Assembly: GCA_965659675.1 (NCBI GenBank)
Contig: CBFHWY010000111.1
Location: forward strand, 1 to 6,466
Source of the DNA: CBFHWY01 sp965659675
Lineage (GTDB): Bacteria; Bacteroidota; Bacteroidia; Flavobacteriales_G; Salibacteraceae
Direction: 5' to 3'
Length of the DNA stretch: 6,466 bases
The notes under the pieces are model-generated. The model was not told where the DNA came from. It did not search any database and worked only from the letters and a program-made list of their open reading frames with translations. Of this stretch, positions 1 through 5,738 are shown piece after piece. The first letter of the stretch is position 1, and every line of letters begins with the position of its first letter. The position numbers and the translations under genes are program-made.

Positions 1-2
1 TG

Positions 3-74
3 GTGAACATCGAAACGGTTCAGAAATTCTGGAAGTTCTTGTTAGAGATCCTGGAGCGCATACCGAAGGCGTAA
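3..74 (+). CDS. Possible C-terminal tail of an upstream gene (partial)
   Basis: A frame open from the left edge ends at a TAA at 72-74 and reads VNIETVQKFWKFLLEILERI followed by PKA. This looks like an amphipathic C-terminal helix of a real protein. A second open frame runs from base 2 to a TGA at 224-226. It crosses the low-complexity repeats and gives an unprotein-like Pro/Thr/Ser-rich tail, so I prefer the frame ending at 74. With only 23 residues visible the family cannot be named. A minus-strand gene starting here and leaving the window is not excluded. Confidence 0.35.
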   Translation: MNIETVQKFWKFLLEILERIPKA

Positions 75-88
75 GTTGGTTGCAGGCG

Positions 89-109
89 CCAAGCTCCAAG
101 CTTCAAGTT
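89..109. repeat. 7-bp tandem repeat, three copies (CCAAGCT)
   Basis: Three consecutive heptads are visible: CCAAGCT (89-95), CCAAGCT (96-102) and TCAAGTT (103-109). The third copy has two changes. From memory, similar CCAAGCT/TTCAAG low-complexity tracts are common between genes in Bacteroidota genomes. No function is established here. The repeat lies just downstream of the possible upstream stop codon. Confidence 0.6.
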
Positions 110-140
110 TACCCGCCAGAGACGGGTCACATGTGTAAAC
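107..140. repeat. Nested inverted repeats in the intergenic gap
   Basis: ACCCG (111-115) is inverted as CGGGT (123-127) around a 7-base loop. GTTTAC (107-112) is inverted as GTAAAC (135-140). CACATGTG (128-135) is itself a perfect palindrome. The two stems share bases 111-112, so they could pair fully only as alternatives or with slight fraying. No T-run follows on either strand, so this is not a canonical Rho-independent terminator. It could be a REP-like hairpin or a weak terminator for the upstream gene. Confidence 0.4.
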
Positions 141-152
141 CCTTAGAACTCG

Positions 153-203
153 CGGACACTCGGACTCATTTACCTCCAACTCCCCAACCACCCAACTCCC
201 AAT
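153..203. repeat. 8-bp-period repeats (CGGACact; CCAACTCC)
   Basis: Two degenerate 8-base-period tracts follow each other. CGGACACT (153-160) is followed by CGGACTCA (161-168). Further on, CCAACTCC (176-183), CCAACCAC (184-191) and CCAACTCC (192-199) are followed by a partial copy, CAAT. The second tract ends about 20 bases before the FKBP start codon and is C/A-rich on the plus strand. No open frame of convincing composition crosses it. It may be a neutral intergenic repeat or lie within the FKBP promoter region. Confidence 0.5.
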
Positions 204-222
204 CTTTCTTTACTTTAGTCCT

Positions 223-639
223 ATGAAGTATCTTACATTATTCATCTTTCTGATGGCAACGCTAAATCTATCCGCGCAGAAAGTAGGGGAGGAAGTGAAA
301 ACCGAATCTGGCTTAACCTACATCAAACTCAAAGAAGGAACAGGAGAGAAAGTTCAGAATGGCGATAAGGTGAAGATCTGGTTCATTGGTCGGCTGTCCA
401 ATGGCAAGGTATTCGACCAAACCCCAAAGGGAGTCAAGTTCAAAGTAGGAGATGAAGGGGTGATTCCCGGTTTTAATGAAGCGCTTACCCTAATGAGTCT
501 TGAAGAAAGAGCAAAAGTCATTTTGCCTCCAGAGCTGGCTTACGGAGAGAAAGGGAGTAAGGATCTGCTTACAGGCGAACACACCATTCCACCAAATGAA
601 ACCATCTCTTTTGAGATATTGATCATGAAAATATACTGA
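223..639 (+). CDS. Secreted FKBP-type peptidyl-prolyl cis-trans isomerase
   Basis: This 138-residue protein is a single-domain FKBP prolyl isomerase exported across the inner membrane, probably acting as a folding helper in the periplasm. Residues 1-19 form a signal peptide: basic start, hydrophobic core, then a signal peptidase I-like LSA|Q junction with no lipobox cysteine. The FKBP fold spans about residues 28-137. Aligned by eye to human FKBP12, the active-site positions are largely kept: F64-D65 (F36-D37), V80-I81 (V55-I56), Y107 (Y82), I122 (I91) and F130 (F99). Y26 is replaced by F54 and W59 by F84, both common substitutions. The ATG at 223 gives the complete signal peptide. There is no Shine-Dalgarno sequence, but a box TACTTTAG (211-218), one mismatch from TAnnTTTG, sits 4 bases upstream. 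The TGA stop shares its A with the ATG of the lipocalin gene (TGATG), so the two are probably co-transcribed and translationally coupled. Family assignment is very secure; the client proteins are unknown. Confidence 0.95.
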   Translation: MKYLTLFIFLMATLNLSAQKVGEEVKTESGLTYIKLKEGTGEKVQNGDKVKIWFIGRLSNGKVFDQTPKGVKFKVGDEGVIPGFNEALTLMSLEERAKVILPPELAYGEKGSKDLLTGEHTIPPNETISFEILIMKIY

Positions 640-1148
640 TGCGATACCTTTTTGTCTTGGCACTTTTTGGTTTGTTTTCTTGCTCAAAGGCTCCCGACCT
701 GCCAGTGGTAGAAAAAGTTGACCTTGAGCGCTATCAGGGGCGCTGGTACGAGATCGCTACCTTTCCAATACGCCCTCAAAAAGACTGTAAATGCACCTTT
801 GCTGAGTATACTTTGGCCGGAGATGAGGTAAAGGTTTATAATAAGTGTATCAATAAGAACAACGGTGAGGTCATAGACATCAATGGCAAAGCTACTGCCG
901 AAAAAGGAAGCAATAACGCCAGGCTAAAAGTCTCTTTCTTTCCGCTGATCAACGCACCCTACTATATCATCGCTTTGGATAAGGAAAACTATCAATACGC
1001 CATGGTGGGCTCGCCTAACCGTAAATATTTATGGATCCTTTCCAGAGATACTCAATTGGATCCCAAGGTCAGGAAAATGCTGGTAGATCGCGCTGAAGAA
1101 TTAGGCTTCCCAGTAGAGGAACTGGTAGAAACTATCCACGATTGCTAA
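639..1148 (+). CDS. blc: Blc-type outer-membrane lipocalin lipoprotein
   Basis: This 169-residue lipocalin resembles bacterial Blc, a lipoprotein proposed to bind fatty acids or lysophospholipids and help maintain or repair the envelope. A lipoprotein signal peptide ends in the lipobox LFSC, with C15 the acylated cysteine. The lipocalin motif 1 is clear in YQGRWYEIA (residues 32-40, G34-x-W36). Other Blc-type segments are AEYTL, VYNKC, ARLKVSFF (94-101), YYIIALD and YLWILSR (130-136); R136 matches the conserved arginine of motif 3. Length is normal for the family. Besides C15 there are C50, C52, C70 and a cysteine as the final residue, C169, which could form a disulfide to the barrel as in eukaryotic ApoD. 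The start overlaps the FKBP stop by one base. The 3' end overlaps the convergent photolyase gene by 17 bases (1132-1148). Residues after C15 (SKAPD) do not form an obvious Bacteroidota surface-export signal, so a periplasm-facing location is more likely. Function is inferred from the family. Confidence 0.93.
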   Translation: MRYLFVLALFGLFSCSKAPDLPVVEKVDLERYQGRWYEIATFPIRPQKDCKCTFAEYTLAGDEVKVYNKCINKNNGEVIDINGKATAEKGSNNARLKVSFFPLINAPYYIIALDKENYQYAMVGSPNRKYLWILSRDTQLDPKVRKMLVDRAEELGFPVEELVETIHDC

Positions 1149-2613
1149 GTTCCGACTTAGGACGACGGGTATGCGTTTGAACTATCCTTCGATTCTCCTT
1201 AATGACCGCTTCTTTTTTGCGATGTGCCCAAAGTTTCTCACGCGCTTTTTTGGCCCCTTTGCTCGGATCAACTATGGGTTTTGCATAGTCAACACCTAAT
1301 TTAAAGCCTTGAAGTTCTTGCTCCATAAGACTCATTTTCCAGGGTTCGTGTACAAACTCAGTTGGAAGTGCACTCAGTTCTGGCACCCATTTACGAATAA
1401 ACACTCCATCTGGGTCGTGGTCTTTGGATTGCTTCACCGGATTGTAGATTCTGATGGTGTTGATCCCTGTTGTACCTGCTTGCATTTGAAACTGAGGATA
1501 ATGGATGCCTGGCTCGTAGTCGAGAAATTGCTGTGCCAAATGATAAACCCCTTTTCTCCAATCCTGAAAGAGGTGATGACAAAAGAAACTCACCAACATG
1601 GCGCGCATTCTGAAATTTATCCATCCGGTTGCATTTAAACATCGCATATTGGCATCTACCATGGGGTAACCTGTATGTCCTGTTTTCCATGCTTCAACCA
1701 GTCCAGGCTCATCGTCATATTCAAGCGATTCATATCCGCGATTGATACACTCAAATTCGTATCGCCACTCCTGCTCGAACTTTTGAATGAAATGATCGCG
1801 CCATTTGAGCCGGGTTAGCATTGCGCTAAAATTCCCTTTGTTTTTTGAGTAAGCCTCTGAGTTTTTAATGGCGTGATAAACCTGACGAACACTAAGATTC
1901 CCCCAGGCAAGGAAAGGGGAGAGGCGACTGCAAGACTTTCTGCTTTCTGTGGGTTTTGAAATGTGCTTGCGGTAGCTTTGACTTCGTTCTTCAATGAATG
2001 AGCTTAAATATGCCCTGGCATGAATCTCTCCTCCTTCCTGCATAGAATTATTGGGCCGCTCAAAGCTATGGACGAGTTCTTCTGGCAATGCGAATGGGTG
2101 ATCAAATTCCAAGGCATCTGATTTCGAGTATTCATTTAACACTGGCGGCTTTGCCATTTCAGCATACCACTTTCTATCCCAACCATTTCTGTTTTTGATT
2201 GCCCGAATGACCCCATTATGCTGAAACTCCAGCCATTTGATCCCCTGCTTCTCGAAATATTCTTTTAGTTGCAGATCCCGATCATAACTGACCTGAACAC
2301 CACTTTCCTGATAAGAGTAAATGTTATTTATATCAAAGCGCTCTGCTACGAATTTGAAAACCTCCAAAGCATCCGCATACATCACTTGAACAGACTTTCC
2401 GTGAGACTTGAGCTCGCGATCGATCTGCTTAAGAGATTGATAGATAAAGCGATGGTGTCTTGGAGATCGATCAGGGTGAGCAACCATGATCGGCTCAAAA
2501 AGGTAAATGACCAGATAAGGCAATCCAGCTCTTTCAGCTTCAAGAAAAGCTAAATGATCCTGAGTTCTTAGGTCGCGTTTTAGCCAAACGATGTTAATCT
2601 GTTCTTTACTCAT
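1132..2613 (-). CDS. phr: Cryptochrome/photolyase-family FAD protein, probable DNA photolyase
   Basis: This 493-residue flavoprotein belongs to the photolyase/cryptochrome family, whose members use blue light and reduced FAD to split UV-induced pyrimidine dimers. Residues about 6-135 form the Rossmann-like N-terminal domain (INIVWLKRDLR at 6-16), which usually holds an antenna pigment. The helical FAD domain spans about 195-415: SRLSPFLAWGN (229-239), LKWRDHF (269-275), TGYPMVDANMR (314-324), TGWINFRMRAM (329-339), RIYNP (388-392), then FIRKWVPEL. W271 and W352 match E. coli W277 and W359. By eye, W306 aligns with Y299, W382 falls in HYPQFQ (371-376) with no tryptophan, and E274 aligns with R268. 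These features point to a distinct clade rather than classical class I CPD photolyase. A basic tail follows residue 450. The ATG at 2613 gives the expected N-terminus; another ATG 4 bases earlier opens only a 3-codon frame. The gene lies 34 bases downstream of icd on the same strand, so co-transcription is plausible. The lesion (CPD or 6-4) cannot be decided. Confidence 0.92.
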   Translation of the reverse strand: MSKEQINIVWLKRDLRTQDHLAFLEAERAGLPYLVIYLFEPIMVAHPDRSPRHHRFIYQSLKQIDRELKSHGKSVQVMYADALEVFKFVAERFDINNIYSYQESGVQVSYDRDLQLKEYFEKQGIKWLEFQHNGVIRAIKNRNGWDRKWYAEMAKPPVLNEYSKSDALEFDHPFALPEELVHSFERPNNSMQEGGEIHARAYLSSFIEERSQSYRKHISKPTESRKSCSRLSPFLAWGNLSVRQVYHAIKNSEAYSKNKGNFSAMLTRLKWRDHFIQKFEQEWRYEFECINRGYESLEYDDEPGLVEAWKTGHTGYPMVDANMRCLNATGWINFRMRAMLVSFFCHHLFQDWRKGVYHLAQQFLDYEPGIHYPQFQMQAGTTGINTIRIYNPVKQSKDHDPDGVFIRKWVPELSALPTEFVHEPWKMSLMEQELQGFKLGVDYAKPIVDPSKGAKKAREKLWAHRKKEAVIKENRRIVQTHTRRPKSELSNRG

Positions 2614-2647
2614 TCATGAGAAGAACAGAAATAGCCCTTTGAAGGTT

Positions 2648-4096
2648 CTACTCTCCCTGTCCGAGAGAGTAAGATCTTACTCCATCAAAAGTGTAAAGGT
2701 GCTCAGTCTTGATGAAATCAAAACCTGCTGCCGTACAGTTGTTCAGGAGCTTTACTACATCGTCGTTGCTGAGTTTTGCTCCTTCTTCTCTGGCAATGAA
2801 ACGACACCTCCAGTGATCGGTGCAGAATGTTTCTGGCATTCCACCCGGGTAAACCTTCACGCCTCTGTTGGTGATCATCTTCAGTTTAAGTGGACTATCA
2901 GACATTGCAGCCAAACGCTCTCCAATGATGTCTGGGTCGCGATCGTTTTCATTCCAGTCGATGAATACATCCACTCCCTGTAATTCCTTATTTCCAGGAG
3001 AAGGGATCTTAGTTTCGATCTTGATCTCACCAGTCTCACCATATTCGGTCTTAGGAAGACGCTCTGGCGTATTTCCAAGGTTTTCGATCACCTTTTCTGC
3101 AAACTCTTTGGTTCCTACCTTTTCTTTACTCAGATCTTCGCGGTAGATGTCTCCAGTATGATAACCTTGTTCGATGGTGCACAACCAGGCATTGTGAACT
3201 TTCTCTGCGTATTTAGGCATCCCCAGGTGAACCAGCATCATGCAGGCGGCATTCAACAAACCAGATGGGTTCGCCATATTCTTTCCTGCAATATCAGGAG
3301 CAGAACCGTGGATAGCCTCAAACATGGCGATCTCTTTCCCAATATTGGCACTTCCGCCAAGTCCAACTGAACCCGAGATCTCCGCTGCAATATCAGAAAT
3401 GATGTCGCCATAAAGATTCAATGTAACCACAACATCCAGCGTTTCTGGACGGTTGGCAACAACAGCAGCCCCAATATCAATGATCCAGTGATCCGCTTCG
3501 ATATCTGGATACTCTTTGGAAACTTCACGGAAAACATCGTGAAACAAACCATCGGTATGCTTCATGATGTTGTCTTTGGTCATGCAGGTCACTTTCTTTC
3601 TTCCGTATGCTTTGGCATATTCAAAAGCATAACGCACGATCTTTTCGCAACCCGGACGCGAAACCAATTTCAGCGTTTGAACAACCTCTGGAGTCTGCTG
3701 GTGTTCAATACCCGCGTATAGGTCTTCTTCGTTCTCACGAACGATCACAACATCCATATCGTCGTGATTGGTCTTTACGAAAGGAGGGTAGGTCACGCAA
3801 GGACGAACATTGGCAAATAGTCCAAGTGATTTTCTCACAGTAACATTCAAACTCTTATAACCACCGCCTTGTGGAGTGGTGATAGGAGCTTTTAGGAATA
3901 CCTTGTTCTTTCTCAGCTTATCCCATGACTCAGGTGCGATACCAGATAATACACCGCTTTTGTAGACTTTCTCACCGATCTCGATCTCTTCATAGTCGAT
4001 AGGCGCATCTGCGGCTTTTAGAATGCTGAGGGTAGCATCCATAATTTCGGGTCCAATTCCATCCCCTTTGGCTATTGTAATCTGACGTCTTTCCAT
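2648..4096 (-). CDS. icd: Isocitrate dehydrogenase with C-terminal extension (Thermus/Rickettsia type), likely NAD-preferring
   Basis: This 482-residue enzyme oxidatively decarboxylates isocitrate to 2-oxoglutarate in the TCA cycle. The N-terminal part (about 1-345) is the isocitrate/isopropylmalate dehydrogenase fold, opening with AKGDGIGPEI (9-18). Isocitrate and metal residues, placed by eye against E. coli Icd, are all present: S82, N84, R88, R98, R120, Y127, K174, D207, D231 and D235. From about 370 a further domain carries LKMITNRG (405-412), DHWRCRF (427-433) and a C-terminal FDG...GQGE. This matches the extended Thermus thermophilus enzyme as I remember it and excludes isopropylmalate dehydrogenase. 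Such proteins are usually annotated as NADP-dependent. However, the cofactor loop reads HGSAPDIAG (263-271): D268-I269 replace the Lys-Tyr (E. coli K344-Y345) that grips the NADP phosphate, and Asp-Ile is typical of NAD-using relatives. NAD preference is therefore my inference. The start codon matches the family's N-terminus. The gene is divergent from the 4197 lipoprotein gene and is followed after 34 bases by phr. Confidence 0.95.
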   Translation of the reverse strand: MERRQITIAKGDGIGPEIMDATLSILKAADAPIDYEEIEIGEKVYKSGVLSGIAPESWDKLRKNKVFLKAPITTPQGGGYKSLNVTVRKSLGLFANVRPCVTYPPFVKTNHDDMDVVIVRENEEDLYAGIEHQQTPEVVQTLKLVSRPGCEKIVRYAFEYAKAYGRKKVTCMTKDNIMKHTDGLFHDVFREVSKEYPDIEADHWIIDIGAAVVANRPETLDVVVTLNLYGDIISDIAAEISGSVGLGGSANIGKEIAMFEAIHGSAPDIAGKNMANPSGLLNAACMMLVHLGMPKYAEKVHNAWLCTIEQGYHTGDIYREDLSKEKVGTKEFAEKVIENLGNTPERLPKTEYGETGEIKIETKIPSPGNKELQGVDVFIDWNENDRDPDIIGERLAAMSDSPLKLKMITNRGVKVYPGGMPETFCTDHWRCRFIAREEGAKLSNDDVVKLLNNCTAAGFDFIKTEHLYTFDGVRSYSLGQGE

Positions 4097-4184
4097 TTTT
4101 CGTGAATTTCTGCTGCAAATGAATAAAATTTAGGTCTTTATTCCTTCGCTTGAGACATTTAATTTCAGCATTCGATTTGAATTC

Positions 4185-4192
4185 TAGTTTTG
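4185..4192 (+). promoter_or_regulatory. Candidate Bacteroidota -7 promoter box (TAGTTTTG)
   Basis: TAGTTTTG fits the Bacteroidota -7 consensus TAnnTTTG exactly and is on the right strand for the lipoprotein gene at 4197. No TTTG was found at the usual -33 distance; the best sequence near there is TTTC (4163-4166). The box ends only 4 bases before the GTG start. If it is used, transcription would begin at or next to the start codon, giving a leaderless or nearly leaderless mRNA. The rest of the 100-base divergent gap (4097-4196) shows no strong promoter for icd. A chance match is quite possible in this AT-rich stretch. Confidence 0.35.
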
Positions 4193-4196
4193 CAAG

Positions 4197-5738
4197 GTGA
4201 AAAGAATTCTCCTTCCATACATCATCATATTCCTATTACAGGCTTGCTCTGAACAAAGTGCAGATACTAAGACGAAAGAGTCGGAAAATAAAGAGAAGAG
4301 CGGTTATCAGCTTTCAAAGCGTTACTGCGTCAGTTGTCATGAGTACCCAAAGCCTGAGATGTTGGATACCTGGACCTGGAAAAACGAGATCTTGCCTAAA
4401 ATGGCGCTTCGTTATGGGATCTCCAAAGTGAAGGGTTTGAAAGAAATGGAGATGGAATCATCTTCAGAGATTGGAAAGAAGATCGTAGATGAGGCCAATA
4501 TATTTCCCGATGAACCTTTGATGAAGGTCTCCGACTGGAATAAGATCGAAAAATACTACCTGAGTCGGTCAAAGGAGAGCTTTATGCTCCCCAAAAGATC
4601 GGAGATCCAGGTTAGCGAGGAGCAATTTAAATCCCTCAAGCCCAAACTTCTTGCTGGAGTTGGAGGGACCGTGCTTGCCAGATTCGATCCCAAAGGAGAA
4701 CTGATGGTCACGGACGCCAAAACCCGTGATGTGCGTGTGTTCGATCAGAACTTGAATTTAAAAAGAAGTATTTCAGCAGGAGTAGCTATTGCCCACCGGG
4801 AGCGCATTGGCAATACCACCTATTACCTCAGCATGGGACAGGTTTTTCCAACAAATGACCCAAAAGGCAAACTCTTTCGTCAAAAGGATGGACAGCAGGT
4901 AGAAGCATTGATCGATAGCCTTCAGAGGCCCGTAAGCGCCGTTTACGACGATTTTGACAGGGATGGCGACCTTGATGTCGTGGTTTCGGAGTTTGGCTTT
5001 CATGTGGGGCAATTGAGCCTCTTTTTAAATGATGGAAATGATCGCTTCGAAAAAAAGAAGCTTTTTAGTCAGGCAGGTTCCATGCAGTCTGAACTAAGGG
5101 ATATGAACAATGATGGCATAAAGGACGTAGTGGTGCTTTCTGCTCAAGGGAATGAAGGCATCACAGTTTACCTGAACGATGGCAAAGCAAATTTTGAGGT
5201 TAAGAAGATCTTGAGTTTTCCACCTATGTATGGCTCGAGTTTCTTCGAGTTTGTGGATCTTAATGGTGACTCTTTGGACGATATCATCTATACCTGTGGA
5301 GATAATGCCGACTACGAGCCTATTCTAAAGCCATACCATGGTATCTACGCATTTTTAAATAAAGGAAATATGGAGTTTAAGCGCTTGTTCTTTGAGTATC
5401 TCAATGGAGCTTATGGGGCAAAGGTGGCCGATTTTGACCTTGATGGCGACCTCGACATTGCAGCTAATTCATTTTTTCCAGACTATAAGGATAATCCGCA
5501 GGAATCATTTGTGTTTATGCGCAATCAGGGCAATTGGAACTTTGAGCGAAGCACCATTCCTGAGTATGTGGACGGACGCTGGTTGACCATGGACATGGCC
5601 GATTGGGATGAAGATGGCGATCAGGACCTGGTCTTAACGCACATGTTCTTTGCTGCCGAAAGTGATCCGGATGAATACAAGAAGGATTGGCAGCTCAAGG
5701 CTCCTGCATTCATGGTATTGATGAATCAGACCAATTAA
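4197..5738 (+). CDS. Lipoprotein with c-type heme site and FG-GAP/VCBS beta-propeller
   Basis: This 513-residue envelope lipoprotein has a rare-looking architecture. Residues 1-17 are a lipoprotein signal peptide with lipobox LQAC (C17). A charged Lys/Glu/Ser linker (18-36) follows. Then comes a short cytochrome c-like module with the heme motif CVSCH (44-48) and M69 in LPKMALRYGI as the likely axial methionine. From about 150 to the end is a beta-propeller with five Asp-rich calcium-binding FG-GAP/VCBS loops: DFDRDGDLD (252-260), DMNNDGIKD (302-310), DLNGDSLDD (354-362), DFDLDGDLD (412-420) and DWDEDGDQD (469-477). The start is GTG at 4197, chosen because it gives Met-Lys-Arg plus a complete signal peptide; no ATG does so. 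Only a weak AAGG-like sequence precedes it. The gene is divergent from icd, and its stop overlaps the stop of the convergent gene at 5735. Related heme-plus-repeat proteins occur in Bacteroidota genomes, but I know of no established function. Electron transfer or substrate sensing at the cell surface is only a guess. Confidence 0.9.
   Translation: MKRILLPYIIIFLLQACSEQSADTKTKESENKEKSGYQLSKRYCVSCHEYPKPEMLDTWTWKNEILPKMALRYGISKVKGLKEMEMESSSEIGKKIVDEANIFPDEPLMKVSDWNKIEKYYLSRSKESFMLPKRSEIQVSEEQFKSLKPKLLAGVGGTVLARFDPKGELMVTDAKTRDVRVFDQNLNLKRSISAGVAIAHRERIGNTTYYLSMGQVFPTNDPKGKLFRQKDGQQVEALIDSLQRPVSAVYDDFDRDGDLDVVVSEFGFHVGQLSLFLNDGNDRFEKKKLFSQAGSMQSELRDMNNDGIKDVVVLSAQGNEGITVYLNDGKANFEVKKILSFPPMYGSSFFEFVDLNGDSLDDIIYTCGDNADYEPILKPYHGIYAFLNKGNMEFKRLFFEYLNGAYGAKVADFDLDGDLDIAANSFFPDYKDNPQESFVFMRNQGNWNFERSTIPEYVDGRWLTMDMADWDEDGDQDLVLTHMFFAAESDPDEYKKDWQLKAPAFMVLMNQTN

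Noticed and set aside
1309..1638. Long plus-strand open frame opposite the photolyase gene
   Set aside because: It lies wholly within the photolyase coding region on the other strand, its translation resembles no protein I know, and the photolyase frame is unambiguous.
2606..2617. Three-codon frame (ATG AAT GAG TAA) overlapping the phr start
   Set aside because: It could be a tiny upstream frame, but there is no ribosome binding site and such overlaps arise easily by chance.
2637..2646. CCTTCAAAGG small inverted repeat between icd and phr
   Set aside because: A 4-base stem with a 2-base loop and no T-run; not a terminator.
2591..2983. Plus-strand open frame across the icd/phr junction
   Set aside because: It is antisense to the conserved C-terminal domain of isocitrate dehydrogenase and has no recognisable domain or credible start context.
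4116..4123. TTCATTTG on the minus strand as a -7 box for icd
   Set aside because: It differs from TAnnTTTG at the second base, and no TTG lies at the -33 distance; too weak to annotate.
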